Of a DNA stretch of 64,000 nt, positions 53,817 to 61,880 are shown piece by piece. The notes beneath the pieces are model-generated. The model made no database searches. It was given only the letters and a program-made list of their open reading frames with translations, and had not been told where the DNA came from. The stretch's first letter is position 1. Each line of letters starts with the position of its first letter. This stretch comes from DATCRE01 sp964235605 (GTDB taxonomy: Bacteria > Bacteroidota > Bacteroidia > Cytophagales > Cyclobacteriaceae), in contig CAXSCR010000016.1 in NCBI GenBank assembly GCA_964235605.1, forward strand, positions 7,041-71,040, written 5' to 3'. Made by a program: the position numbers and the translations under genes.

Positions 53817-53890
53817 AACTAATTATGTCTAAGAACAATTCCTGATCGTTTCAGGGTCCTCTTTTCAGCTCAATGCCAAAAAGCGGAGTG

Positions 53891-53921
53891 CAAAATTATA
53901 CGCTTTTGCGCTTTTTCAAAA
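53891..53921 (-). promoter_or_regulatory. Promoter of the tRNA-Tyr-Gly-Thr-tuf operon
   Basis: On the minus strand TTTTG (53917-53921) and TAATTTTG (53891-53898) match the -33 and TAnnTTTG elements with 22-base start-to-start spacing. It lies 75 bases before the mature tRNA-Tyr 5' end, and no other promoter of this quality is seen before secE. Confidence 0.75.
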
Positions 53922-53976
53922 CTCTTAACCAGATTTTCCTTATTTAAATCGTCTGTTATTGAATTTAATTGTTCTG

Positions 53977-53995
53977 CAACCCCAATATGGGGTTG
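53977..53995. terminator. Perfect stem-loop, possible weak terminator of recF-DUF721
   Basis: CAACCCC and GGGGTTG pair perfectly around AATAT. It lies about 170 bases beyond the DUF721 stop and about 55 upstream of the tRNA-operon -33 element. There is no T run, so it may instead insulate the tRNA promoter. Confidence 0.4.
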
Positions 53996-54163
53996 ATTTA
54001 AAGAAATGTTGATGAATTAAATATGATTATTTTATTTAGGCATTGTCAAACATGATACATGTTTCATTCAATCGCGCTCAAATTTTTGTGCATAGCGCTT
54101 TGGTTTTACTACTGGAATGAGTAAAAATGGTTTCGAAATTAAAAAATGCTATTTCAAAACCGA

Positions 54164-54469
54164 TTACATAACGATGATTTCGGTGACAATTTGGTCTCCA
54201 AATTCTTTTTGAAGAAGTTCAAGGACCTTGCTTTTATAGAGAACAAAATCGTGCTTCATAGAGGAGGAGTCAAATTCTACAAATAGCACCTTATCTTTTA
54301 TAAACACCTTCTTCGTACGCTTGGCTATGGGTTTACCAACAATCTTCTCCCAGGAGTTAATCAGATTAGTTTCATCAAATTTTGAGGTAATCTGATATGA
54401 ATTAAGCAATTGGCGAATAGCCTGGCCTAGAGGCTGAACTTCACCTTTTGATTTTCTTCTCTTATCCAT
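54164..54469 (-). CDS. DUF721 (DciA-like) protein
   Basis: The 101-residue protein matches DUF721: PLGQAIRQLLNSYQITSKFDETNLINSWEKIVGKPIAKRTKKVFIKDKVLFVEFDSS, with the KH-like fold over residues 10-95. Relatives include DciA, the helicase loader of bacteria without DnaC or DnaI. Its start overlaps the recF stop by eight bases, so the two are coupled. The linkage with recF fits a replication role; helicase loading is inferred from the family. Confidence 0.9.
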   Translation of the reverse strand: MDKRRKSKGEVQPLGQAIRQLLNSYQITSKFDETNLINSWEKIVGKPIAKRTKKVFIKDKVLFVEFDSSSMKHDFVLYKSKVLELLQKEFGDQIVTEIIVM

Positions 54470-55562
54470 GGCTTACTTTTCCGTTATCAACAACAAATAT
54501 AGAGGCCAACGTATTGATTTGCTGTAATAGGCCTTGTGTTCTATCGGGGCGAGCGTCTGTAATAAATAGTTGACCTAGATCATTCTTGATTAACTCTAAT
54601 AGGCGGGCGATCCGATAATCATCCAATTTATCAAAAATATCATCCAACAACAGTATAGGGCTAAAACCTTTATGCGATTTAACTATTTGTGCCTGGGCAA
54701 GCTTAAGCGCTATAACGAAAGACTTTTGTTGACCCTGCGAGCCCAGTCTTTTTAAATCGCCATGACCTAATGTGAATTCAAATTCATCGCGGTGAATTCC
54801 AAAGCTAGTCCGCTGGATGGCTACGTCTTTATTTCTGCTGCTTTTTAATCCATCAGAAAAATTTATTTCACGCAGCCCTGAAACGTAGCGAAGATCTGAT
54901 ATCTCCTCCTCACTCACCAAAAAATTAAAAAATTGGTTGAACACAGGAAGAAACTCCTTTACAAATACTTTTCTCCTATTATATATAGTAATTCCCAAAG
55001 GAATTAATGCGTGATCGTAAGATTCCAATGCTACCCAGTCAACGGATCCTTTTTCCTGGAACATTTTCAATAAACTATTACGCTGCTTTAAATAATGCGT
55101 GTATTGAATGAGGCTTTCCAGATATGTTTTATCGATCTGAGAAATTAAACTGTCAAAGAATTTCCTTCGAGATTCACTCCCTTCCCTTACTAAGTCAACA
55201 TCATCTGGCGCAATTAACACTACCGGGTATTTTCCAATATGCTCGCTTAGTTTTTGATACTCGCTTCCTTCCTCCTTAAAACTTTTCTTTAGGCCTATTT
55301 GTACGCCACAGGTTATTTCCTGGTATCTAGAGGCAACATTTATATTTCCACGCAGGAAGAAATGATTTTTGCCAAGGTGAATATTCTGATGATCTGATGC
55401 ACTGAAAGCGCTTTTAGTAAATGATAGATAATGAATTGCATCTAACAGATTTGTTTTACCACTTCCGTTTTTTCCTACCAACACATTAATCTTTGCAGAG
55501 AAATCAAGCTCCGCCGCAGAATAATTCTTAAAATTTACCAACTGAAGTTTCTCGAGGCGCAC
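54462..55562 (-). CDS. recF: DNA replication and repair protein RecF
   Basis: RecF is an SMC-like ATPase that helps load RecA at gaps. The 366-residue protein has Walker A NVLVGKNGSGKTNLLDAIHYLS near residues 27-48, the ABC signature region LGSQGQQKSFVIALKLAQ near 270, and Walker B ILLLDDIFDKLDDYR near 300. D-loop and H-loop positions follow (ITDARPDR). Length is normal. dnaA and dnaN are not nearby, so this is not an origin region. Confidence 0.97.
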   Translation of the reverse strand: MRLEKLQLVNFKNYSAAELDFSAKINVLVGKNGSGKTNLLDAIHYLSFTKSAFSASDHQNIHLGKNHFFLRGNINVASRYQEITCGVQIGLKKSFKEEGSEYQKLSEHIGKYPVVLIAPDDVDLVREGSESRRKFFDSLISQIDKTYLESLIQYTHYLKQRNSLLKMFQEKGSVDWVALESYDHALIPLGITIYNRRKVFVKEFLPVFNQFFNFLVSEEEISDLRYVSGLREINFSDGLKSSRNKDVAIQRTSFGIHRDEFEFTLGHGDLKRLGSQGQQKSFVIALKLAQAQIVKSHKGFSPILLLDDIFDKLDDYRIARLLELIKNDLGQLFITDARPDRTQGLLQQINTLASIFVVDNGKVSHG

Positions 55563-55708
55563 AGATCAATAAGACGTTAAATGATATTAAATCGTTGTTT
55601 TTATGACAAAGTGTATAGTTGCTGTGTTTTTTATTGCTAAATGTGAAATTTGTTTTGGCTAATGTTCGTTCGGGCGCTATTTTCGCAACTCGATTCAAAA
55701 TTAGGGAT

Positions 55709-56755
55709 ATGGCAGCGACAACCAAAGAGAAGAATGAACCTGTAGCCCTTGCGGCCAAAGGTAGTAAGACTGAATTCTCGAAAGAAACCTATCTTTTCTG
55801 GTATGAGAAGATGCAATTAATGCGGAAATTCGAAGAGCGCGCTGGCCAATTGTATGGGATGCAGAAAATAAAAGGATTCTGTCACTTATATATAGGACAA
55901 GAAGCTTGTGCTGCCGGTGCCATCAGTGCTCTTAAGAAAGGTGATAAATATATTACCGCTTACCGCGATCACGCTCATCCACTAGCGTTAGGTACTGACC
56001 CTAAAACTGTAATGGCTGAATTATTTGCAAAGGAAACCGGATGCTCAAAAGGTAAAGGCGGATCGATGCACATCTTCGATAAAGCCAATGGCTTTTTTGG
56101 CGGACATGGAATTGTAGGTGCACAAATTCCATTAGGAGCAGGAATCGCTTTCGCAGAAAAATTTAACAAGACAGATAAGCTTTGTGTTTGCTATATGGGT
56201 GATGGAGCCGTTCGTCAAGGCGCATTCCATGAAACGCTTAATCTAGCAATGCTTTGGAAGATACCTGTGATATTTGTTATTGAAAATAATGGTTATGCTA
56301 TGGGCACTTCTGTAAAGCGTACGTCAAACGTAACTGATCTTTATACTTTAGGAGAAGCTTACGACATGCCAGCAGAGCCTGTTGACGCTATGAATGTGGA
56401 GGCAGTGCATACCGCCGTGGCGAAAGCGGCAGAACGTGCGCGTGCAGGTGAAGGACCCACTCTATTAGAATTTAGAACCTACCGGTACAAAGGTCACTCT
56501 ATGTCTGACCCTGCTAAGTACCGTCCGAAAGAAGAAGTTGAAGAATATAAAGGTCGCGATCCTATTGAAGTTGTTAGAAGAACGCTTTTAGCTAAGAAGT
56601 TTGCAACAGAGAAAGATCTTGAAGCAATTGACCAAAGCATTCTAGCAATAGTAGAAGAGAGTGTGAAGTTTGCTGAGGAGTCTAACTATCCAGATCCATC
56701 TGAAGCAACTAAGGATGTTTATGCCCAACAGGATTATCCGTATATACTAGAATAA
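55709..56755 (+). CDS. pdhA: Pyruvate dehydrogenase E1 component subunit alpha
   Basis: I start at ATG 55709 (AATTKEKNEPV); a 30-codon longer frame overlaps the intergenic region. The 348-residue protein has YEKMQLMRKFEERAGQLYGMQKIKGFCHLYIGQEA, KGKGGSMHIFD, GGHGIVGAQIPLGAGIAFA, and the thiamine-diphosphate motif GDGAVRQGAFHETLNLAMLWKIPVIFVIENNGYAMG. The phosphorylation-loop region YRYKGHSMSDPAKYR is also present. E1-beta is not adjacent, so the complex genes are dispersed. It is divergent from recF. Confidence 0.97.
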   Translation: MAATTKEKNEPVALAAKGSKTEFSKETYLFWYEKMQLMRKFEERAGQLYGMQKIKGFCHLYIGQEACAAGAISALKKGDKYITAYRDHAHPLALGTDPKTVMAELFAKETGCSKGKGGSMHIFDKANGFFGGHGIVGAQIPLGAGIAFAEKFNKTDKLCVCYMGDGAVRQGAFHETLNLAMLWKIPVIFVIENNGYAMGTSVKRTSNVTDLYTLGEAYDMPAEPVDAMNVEAVHTAVAKAAERARAGEGPTLLEFRTYRYKGHSMSDPAKYRPKEEVEEYKGRDPIEVVRRTLLAKKFATEKDLEAIDQSILAIVEESVKFAEESNYPDPSEATKDVYAQQDYPYILE

Positions 56756-56759
56756 GCCT

Positions 56760-56790
56760 TTTGTTTAATATCATGTAATTTGTAGTTTTG
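56760..56790 (+). promoter_or_regulatory. Promoter of the TPR-protein gene
   Basis: TTTG (56760-56763) and TAGTTTTG (56783-56790) match the consensus with 23-base start-to-start spacing. The leader that follows, of about 50 bases, contains a GC-rich stem-loop. Confidence 0.72.
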
Positions 56791-56792
56791 CG

Positions 56793-56832
56793 CCCCATCC
56801 TGCATTCGATATAGTCGGGGTATAGGAGGGGG
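56793..56832 (+). promoter_or_regulatory. GC-rich stem-loop in the TPR-gene leader
   Basis: CCCCATCCT (56793-56801) pairs with AGGAGGGGG (56824-56832) at eight of nine positions around a 22-base loop. The words resemble those of the rplL-rpoB stem-loop (CCCCATCCC/GGGAGGGGG). It ends 14 bases before the ATG and could affect translation. Confidence 0.5.
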
Positions 56833-56846
56833 TTAATTTAATAACA

Positions 56847-57536
56847 ATGGCAAAGAAAGAAGATCACAAACACGATTTACTAGAAAAACCAGAAGCTCTG
56901 GCCGACAAACTTGAAGGTGCAGAACATTGGGTTGAAGAGAATGCAAAATTGGTTATTGGTATTGGCGCTGGTATAGCGCTAATAGTAGCCGGTTATTTTG
57001 GATTCAATTATTACAAATCAAATCAAAATGATATTGCCCAGAAGGAAATGTTTCAGGCAGTTTATTATTTTGAAGCTGATAGCTTAAAGCTAGCACTTGA
57101 GGGTGATGGTAATAATTTAGGTTTCGTGGATATAGCCGATGATTATGGCATTACTGAAGCCGGAAATCTTGCCAACTTTTATGCTGGTGCAGCATTTTTA
57201 AAGTTAGGTGAATTTGAAAAGGCTATTCTTTATCTAAAAGATTTCAGCTCAAACGATCTTCTTGTTCAACCACGTGCTTATAGCCTAATTGGTGACGCAT
57301 ATATGGAGCAGAACAATTTTGAAGATGCTGCGAAATTTTATAGCAAAGCTGCTGATTACAAGCCAAACAAATATTTTACACCCATTTATTTGATGAAGGC
57401 CGCTTTGGCTTACGAAAAGTCAAATCAAAATGATAAAGCAAAAGACGCTTACGATAAAGTGATTGCTAACTTCTGGGAATCTCAAGAATATCAGAACGCA
57501 CGCAAGTATAAAGCACGCTTAGAGAGCAATTCGTAA
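56847..57536 (+). CDS. Membrane-anchored TPR protein (YfgM-like)
   Basis: The 229-residue protein has a cytosolic N-terminus with charged residues, one membrane segment (LVIGIGAGIALIVAGYFGFNYY, about 34-55), then tetratricopeptide units in the periplasm: GNLANFYAGAAFLKLGEFEKAILYLKDF, AYSLIGDAYMEQNNFEDAAKFYSKAADYKP and KAALAYEKSNQNDKAKDAYDKVI. The layout matches YfgM/TPR proteins linked to the Sec translocon or ancillary chaperones. A clear terminator follows the gene. Confidence 0.88.
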   Translation: MAKKEDHKHDLLEKPEALADKLEGAEHWVEENAKLVIGIGAGIALIVAGYFGFNYYKSNQNDIAQKEMFQAVYYFEADSLKLALEGDGNNLGFVDIADDYGITEAGNLANFYAGAAFLKLGEFEKAILYLKDFSSNDLLVQPRAYSLIGDAYMEQNNFEDAAKFYSKAADYKPNKYFTPIYLMKAALAYEKSNQNDKAKDAYDKVIANFWESQEYQNARKYKARLESNS

Positions 57537-57556
57537 GACCATTTATAATATTTTAG

Positions 57557-57582
57557 AAGGGATAGTTTACTATCCCTTTTTT
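57557..57582 (+). terminator. Rho-independent terminator after the TPR gene
   Basis: AAGGGATAG (57557-57565) and CTATCCCTT (57570-57578) form a perfect nine-base stem around TTTA, followed by TTTT. It lies 20 bases after the stop codon and separates the TPR gene from ribH. Confidence 0.92.
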
Positions 57583-57617
57583 ATTGATAACAGTTTATTT
57601 ACATAAAAAGTAAGATT

Positions 57618-58085
57618 ATGGCAGGCCCTTTAAAATCCGGAAAAGTTAAAAGTTCTATACATCGTACTAAGAAAAAATTTGCCATTGTTGTAGCTGAATG
57701 GAATGAAGAGATTACCGAGGCCTTGTACCAAGGAGCCTTCTCAAGCCTGATTGAGAATGGCGTAAAGACGGAAAACATTGTCAGAAAAAATGTTCCCGGC
57801 ACTTTCGAGTTAACACTTGGTGCATTATGGATGGCCGACAAAAAAGATATCGACGCCGTAATTTGCCTAGGCTGTGTAATACAAGGTGACACACCCCATT
57901 TTGATTATATCTGTCAAGCGGTTGCCTACGGTATAACCGAAGTTGGATTAAAGACCAAAAAACCAATCATCTTTGGCGTGTTAACTACGCTCAATAATAA
58001 GCAAGCACTTGAACGTGCAGGTGGCCAGTACGGAAACAAAGGTGAGGAAGCAGCATTGACTGCGATTAAGATGTTAGACTTTTAA
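57618..58085 (+). CDS. ribH: 6,7-dimethyl-8-ribityllumazine synthase
   Basis: RibH condenses 5-amino-6-ribitylaminouracil with dihydroxybutanone phosphate, the penultimate step of riboflavin synthesis. The 155-residue protein has FAIVVAEWNEEITEALYQGAF (substrate loop), VPGTFELTLGALWM, VICLGCVIQGDTPHFDYICQAVA with the catalytic His, and FGVLTTLNNKQALERAGG. Length is that of the family. Other rib genes are not in the window, and no FMN riboswitch is visible upstream. Confidence 0.97.
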   Translation: MAGPLKSGKVKSSIHRTKKKFAIVVAEWNEEITEALYQGAFSSLIENGVKTENIVRKNVPGTFELTLGALWMADKKDIDAVICLGCVIQGDTPHFDYICQAVAYGITEVGLKTKKPIIFGVLTTLNNKQALERAGGQYGNKGEEAALTAIKMLDF

Positions 58086-58101
58086 AATTAGGTATTCATT
58101 T

Positions 58102-58186
58102 GGGGATTGGGCGTTGGGGACTGGGGACTGCATTGGTATTAGGATTAGGCACTGGGACTATTATTGGGAATTAGGCATTAGGTTGG
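58102..58186. repeat. G-rich heptamer repeat with G-quadruplex motif between ribH and icd
   Basis: The first four units, GGGGATT, GGGCGTT, GGGGACT, GGGGACT (58102-58129), are exact heptamers. They contain four G tracts with loops of 3, 4 and 3 bases, a canonical quadruplex motif (58102-58126). Further units ending in GG (TATTAGG, CACTGGG, AATTAGG, CATTAGG) follow with two phase slips. Confidence 0.8.
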
Positions 58187-58205
58187 TGTAGGTGCCACAA
58201 AGAAA

Positions 58206-58234
58206 ATGCCGATGCGCATAATTTGCACATCGGC
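58206..58234 (-). terminator. Rho-independent terminator after icd
   Basis: TGCCGATG (58206-58213) and CATCGGCA (58227-58234) form a perfect eight-base GC-rich stem, with more pairing inside the loop. The minus strand continues TTTTC. It begins 22 bases after the icd stop codon. Confidence 0.82.
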
Positions 58235-58255
58235 ACATTGATAATTGATAATTAA

Positions 58256-59482
58256 TTACATGTTCTTCACGATCTCTTGGCCAAACTCAGAGCACTTCAA
58301 TAGTGTGGCGCCTTCCATTTGGCGGTGGAAATCATAGGTAACACGTTTGCCGTTGATTGCTGCTTCTAATCCTTTTAAAATAAGATCGGCCGCTTCTTGC
58401 CATCCCATAAACTCAAGCATCATAACACCAGAAAGTATTACTGAGCCTGGGTTAACTTTATCTTGTCCAGCGTATTTTGGTGCTGTGCCGTGTGTTGCTT
58501 CGAAAATTGCAAAGCCTGTTAAGTAGTTGATGTTAGCGCCTGGTGCAATTCCAATTCCTCCTACTATCGCTGCAAGGGCATCAGATATGTAATCACCGTT
58601 TAAGTTTAATGTTGCTACTACAGAGTATTCATCAGGTCTTAAAAGTATTTGTTGTAAAAAGGCATCTGCGATAGAATCCTTGATAACAATCTTATGTCCT
58701 TTGTTATTGATCTCCATCCACGGGCCGCCATCTATTTCAACAGCACCGAACTCGCTCTTTGCTAAAGCATATCCCCAATCTCGGAAGCCACCTTCTGTGA
58801 ATTTCATGATGTTACCCTTGTGTACGAGTGTAACACTTGGCTTCTTTTGCTCTATAGCATATTTAATAGCAGCACGCACGAGACGTTCTGTTCCTTCTTT
58901 TGATACCGGTTTAATACCAATACCAGAGGTTTCTGGGAAACGAATTTTTTTATAGCCTTTTGGAAAATTTTCCTGGAAAAGCTTCATGAACTTTTTGTTC
59001 TCTTCGCTTCCTTCCTGGAATTCAATACCTGCATAGATGTCTTCTGTATTTTCACGGAAAATTACCATGTCTGTTTTGTGTGGTTCTTTTACTGGAGAAG
59101 GCACACCTTTAAACCAACGTACCGGACGAACGCAAGCATACAGATCAAGATCTTGACGTAAAGCAACATTAAGTGAGCGAATACCACCCCCAACAGGTGT
59201 TGTTAGTGGTCCTTTAATACCTACTAAGTATTCTCTAAAAGCCGCCAAGGTTTCTTCTGGCATCCAGTTGCCCGTTTTATTGAAAGCCTTTTCACCCGCT
59301 AGTACTTCCTTCCAATTTATTTTGCGTTTGCCCTTATATGCTTTCTCAACTGCTGCATCAAAAACCAGTTTTGAAGCAGGCCAAATATCTACACCGGTAC
59401 CATCGCCTTCTATAAAAGGGATTGTTGGATTTTCAGGCACTACTAATTTGCCATTGTTAATGCTGATTTTCTGATCGCTCAT
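58256..59482 (-). CDS. icd: Isocitrate dehydrogenase (NADP-type)
   Basis: Icd makes 2-oxoglutarate from isocitrate in the TCA cycle. I start at ATG 59482 (SDQKISINNGKLVVPENP); an in-frame extension has only a TTG. The 408-residue protein has PFIEGDGTGVDIWPAS, TTPVGGGIRSLNVALRQ (matching the serine loop phosphorylated in E. coli), RENTEDIYAGIE, LVHKGNIMKFTEG and NYLTGFAIFEATHGTAPKYAG (cofactor loop). It resembles the homodimeric NADP class. No kinase gene is nearby, so control by phosphorylation is not implied. Confidence 0.97.
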   Translation of the reverse strand: MSDQKISINNGKLVVPENPTIPFIEGDGTGVDIWPASKLVFDAAVEKAYKGKRKINWKEVLAGEKAFNKTGNWMPEETLAAFREYLVGIKGPLTTPVGGGIRSLNVALRQDLDLYACVRPVRWFKGVPSPVKEPHKTDMVIFRENTEDIYAGIEFQEGSEENKKFMKLFQENFPKGYKKIRFPETSGIGIKPVSKEGTERLVRAAIKYAIEQKKPSVTLVHKGNIMKFTEGGFRDWGYALAKSEFGAVEIDGGPWMEINNKGHKIVIKDSIADAFLQQILLRPDEYSVVATLNLNGDYISDALAAIVGGIGIAPGANINYLTGFAIFEATHGTAPKYAGQDKVNPGSVILSGVMMLEFMGWQEAADLILKGLEAAINGKRVTYDFHRQMEGATLLKCSEFGQEIVKNM

Positions 59483-59517
59483 TTCTTGCGTGTTTAAGTA
59501 CTTTACGTGGTTTATAC

Positions 59518-59533
59518 TTGTGCCAGGGCACAA
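59518..59533 (-). promoter_or_regulatory. Perfect palindrome upstream of icd
   Basis: TTGTGCC-AG-GGCACAA is a seven-base perfect inverted repeat 35 bases before the icd start. GC content of the arms makes chance less likely than for AT-rich palindromes. It looks like an operator for a dimeric regulator; no family can be named. Confidence 0.5.
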
Positions 59534-59731
59534 AAGAAATCTTTTTGATTTTCGAGGGCGAAAATTAGAAAATTAAGCGTAGAAATGAAGAGATTTAAGT
59601 AATAAAGGCTTGATTTTGTTAATCTATTTCAACTTCCAGGACGTTTTAAAAATCTGACAGGCAATACGGAAGGTTTTTATTGTATTGTGTGTTAGCAGGT
59701 AAATCAAACGAACATCATTTTACTGTATCTT

Positions 59732-60319
59732 ATGAAATTAATAACCTTAATAGGCTCGTTATTCATATTTCAATTATTAACTCCTGATGCTAAGATATCT
59801 TTACCCTCCACGCCATCGTCGGTTTGCTTGAGCCAGGAGGAGAAAAAACTATATGATCTTATTCAAACTTATCGCGCAAGCAAAAAACTGAAAGCCATAC
59901 CGCTTTCGGCTAAACTATCGCTTGTTGCTCAAACCCACGCCCGTGACCTAGTTGATAATTATAAATTTGACCCCAACAACAAATGTAATCCCCACAGTTG
60001 GTCAACGAAGTGCAAGTGGTCTTCTTGCTGTTACACCAGTGACCATAAGAAAGCACAATGCATGTGGGACAAGCCCAAAGAAATTGCAGACTATAAAAAC
60101 CCAGGTTATGAAATTGCGTATTACAGCTCCCTTGGAGCCAGTGCTGAAGAAGGTTTGGATGGCTGGCAAAAAAGTCCATCACACAACCCACTACTAATTA
60201 ATGACGGTATGTGGAGCAACGTAGAATGGAAGGCAATTGGCATTGGTATCTACAAAGAATACGCAGTGGTCTGGTTTGGACAATTGGAAGATCTAACTGT
60301 ACCGAAATTGTGTGAATAA
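59732..60319 (+). CDS. Secreted CAP (SCP/PR1)-domain protein
   Basis: The 195-residue protein has a signal peptide (KLITLIGSLFIFQLLTPDA) and then a CAP fold: LSQEEKKLYDLIQTYRASKKLKAIPLSAKLSLVAQTHARDLVDN with the first CAP histidine, a cysteine-rich loop (CNPHSW, KCKWSSCCY, QCMW), GYEIAYYSSLGASAEEGLDGWQKSPSHNPLLIND with the second histidine, and a terminal AIGIGIYKEYAVVWFGQ strand. Seven cysteines suggest disulfides outside the cytosol. The 198-base upstream spacer shows no clear promoter. Function is unknown. Confidence 0.9.
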   Translation: MKLITLIGSLFIFQLLTPDAKISLPSTPSSVCLSQEEKKLYDLIQTYRASKKLKAIPLSAKLSLVAQTHARDLVDNYKFDPNNKCNPHSWSTKCKWSSCCYTSDHKKAQCMWDKPKEIADYKNPGYEIAYYSSLGASAEEGLDGWQKSPSHNPLLINDGMWSNVEWKAIGIGIYKEYAVVWFGQLEDLTVPKLCE

Positions 60320-60321
60320 AA

Positions 60322-60475
60322 GAACGAAGAACACTTTAGGAACGAAGGACGAAGAACACTTTAGGAACGAAGGACGAAGAACGAAGGACGAAGGACGAAG
60401 AACGAGGAACGAGGAACGAGGTCGAAGATGACGTCGATAGTTTAACCTCGTCCCTAGTACCTCGTCCCTCGTTCC
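60322..60475. repeat. Large heptamer repeat and hairpin between the CAP gene and panB
   Basis: The left part (60322-60421) is GAACGAA, GGACGAA, GAACGAG-type heptamers, including a 25-base direct repeat starting at 60329 and 60354 (GAACACTTTAGG core). The right part (60446-60475) has CCTCGTC, CCTAGTA, CCTCGTC, CCTCGTT units complementary to the end of the left part. A run of T residues follows on the plus strand, so the hairpin could terminate the CAP gene. Confidence 0.85.
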
Positions 60476-60478
60476 TTT

Positions 60479-61297
60479 TTAATATTTTTCTTCCTGACTG
60501 GGAAATTCTTTTGCTTTTACGTCTTCGATGTAATGACTAACGGCATCGGTAATAACGGTATGTAAATTTGCATAACGTCTTAAAAAACGAGGCTTAAAAT
60601 CTTTGGTGATTCCCAACATATCTTGCATCACTAAAACTTGGCCGTCAACATCTGGTCCTGCACCAATTCCAATTACAGGAATACTTAACGATGCTGATAC
60701 TTTTTTTGCAAGCTCTGCGGGAATTTTTTCTAGCACTAATCCGAAGCAACCACAATCTTCAAGAAGCTTGGCGTCATCCATCAACTTAGTTGCCTCTGCT
60801 TCTTCTTTTGCGCGAACGGTGTACGTGCCAAATTTATAGATCGACTGTGGTGTTAAACCTAAATGCCCCATTACCGGAATACCGGCACTTAAAATTCTTT
60901 GAACTGAATCTTTAACTTCACTTCCACCTTCTAATTTCACTGCATGTGCGCCGGCTTCCTTCATAATACGGATAGAGGAACGTAAAGCTTCACCTGAACT
61001 TCCCTGATAAGTTCCAAAAGGAAGATCAACCACAACTAAGGCACGTTTCACCGCCTTCACCACAGAAGCAGCATGATAAATCATTTGATCGAGTGTAATG
61101 GGCAACGTTGTTTCATTGCCCGCCATAACATTTGATGCCGAGTCACCAACTAATAAGATGTCAATACCAGCACCGTCAATGATTCGAGCCATGCTATAAT
61201 CATAGGCTGTAAGCATGGCAATTTTCTCACCCCTATTCTTCATCTCTTGAAGTTGGTGTGTGGTTATCTTCTTTACTTCTTGCTTGTGTACTGACAT
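60479..61297 (-). CDS. panB: 3-methyl-2-oxobutanoate hydroxymethyltransferase
   Basis: PanB makes ketopantoate, the first committed step of pantothenate synthesis. The 272-residue protein has KIAMLTAYDYSMARIIDGAGIDILLVGDSASNVMAGNETTLPI, VVVDLPFGTYQG, AHAVKLEGGSEV, VMGHLGLTPQSIYKFG and IPVIGIGAGPDVDGQVLVMQDMLG, all family blocks including the metal-binding Asp and Glu. Length matches. panC is not next to it. Its stop codon lies three bases from the heptamer hairpin. Confidence 0.97.
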   Translation of the reverse strand: MSVHKQEVKKITTHQLQEMKNRGEKIAMLTAYDYSMARIIDGAGIDILLVGDSASNVMAGNETTLPITLDQMIYHAASVVKAVKRALVVVDLPFGTYQGSSGEALRSSIRIMKEAGAHAVKLEGGSEVKDSVQRILSAGIPVMGHLGLTPQSIYKFGTYTVRAKEEAEATKLMDDAKLLEDCGCFGLVLEKIPAELAKKVSASLSIPVIGIGAGPDVDGQVLVMQDMLGITKDFKPRFLRRYANLHTVITDAVSHYIEDVKAKEFPSQEEKY

Positions 61298-61370
61298 TGG
61301 AAGTGTATTGTCGATTATTAGGTAAGTAGATTTACTCGGGGCTATGATTACTATGCGTATCTTGTTATCC

Positions 61371-61871
61371 TTAAATAAGATAGACAGCGGTTGCTTCTTT
61401 AGTTAAATTAACTTCAACGTGCTCTTTTATTGTTGTTGCCAAATCATAGCCGGTGTATTGCGGATAAATTGGGAAGAGTGTATGGCTTCGGTTAACCAAT
61501 ACGGCAGTTTCTATTTTCTTTACTTCAATATTTAAAAATGGCTGGAGGCTATAGGCGAATGTACGGCCTGTATTAAGCACATCGTCAACTATAATAATGC
61601 ACTTCTTTTTTAATTCTCTAACATCACAATCGAGTGATACATCGCCTTGTTGATGGGCAAGTTTATTCAACGTTACTTTAACTAGCTTTACTTCCAAGGG
61701 AGAAATCGATTCGATTTCCTCTTCTAAGAGTTTGGCCAATACATAACCTTGACCCTCAATACCAGCAATCACAACCATTTTTTCTTTGAAGTTTTGCTCA
61801 AAAACCTCAAATGCCATACGACGAATTTTTTGTTTAACCTGAGCATCGTCTAATATTAAACTTTTTTCCAT
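61371..61871 (-). CDS. Phosphoribosyltransferase-family protein, PyrR-like
   Basis: I start at ATG 61871 (EKSLILDDAQVKQKIRRMAFEVFE); a second in-frame start lies two codons upstream. The 166-residue protein has the type I PRTase fold: VVIAGIEGQGYVLAKLL near residue 35 and the PRPP motif CIIIVDDVLNTGRTFAYSL near 95-113. It resembles PyrR (uracil-sensing regulator and uracil phosphoribosyltransferase) but lacks pyrimidine genes around it, so the activity is not certain. It follows the Lrp-family gene after nine bases of spacer. Confidence 0.85.
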   Translation of the reverse strand: MEKSLILDDAQVKQKIRRMAFEVFEQNFKEKMVVIAGIEGQGYVLAKLLEEEIESISPLEVKLVKVTLNKLAHQQGDVSLDCDVRELKKKCIIIVDDVLNTGRTFAYSLQPFLNIEVKKIETAVLVNRSHTLFPIYPQYTGYDLATTIKEHVEVNLTKEATAVYLI

Positions 61872-61880
61872 CACCATAGT

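Larger units (their letters stand above)
53817..54163. other. Spacer of 347 bases between tRNA-Tyr and the DUF721 gene
   Basis: It contains the tRNA-tuf promoter (53891-53921) and a perfect stem-loop CAACCCC-AATAT-GGGGTTG (53977-53995). That stem-loop may end recF-DUF721 transcripts, although no T run follows on the minus strand. Nothing else is visible. Confidence 0.6.

Noticed and set aside
53609..53818. An open frame across tRNA-Gly and tRNA-Tyr
   Set aside because: It is read through tRNA genes and a heptamer hairpin; no protein is plausible.
53977..53995. Perfect stem CAACCCC/GGGGTTG as a rho-independent terminator
   Set aside because: Kept only as a weak terminator, since no T run follows on either strand.
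54164..55562. recF and a DciA-like gene as a sign of the replication origin
   Set aside because: dnaA and dnaN are absent and no DnaA-box cluster was noticed in the neighbouring gaps.
60322..60475. Resemblance to a CRISPR array or VNTR of larger unit
   Set aside because: The unit is 7 bases with degenerate copies, there are no constant-length unique spacers, and no cas genes are near. It fits the heptamer class.
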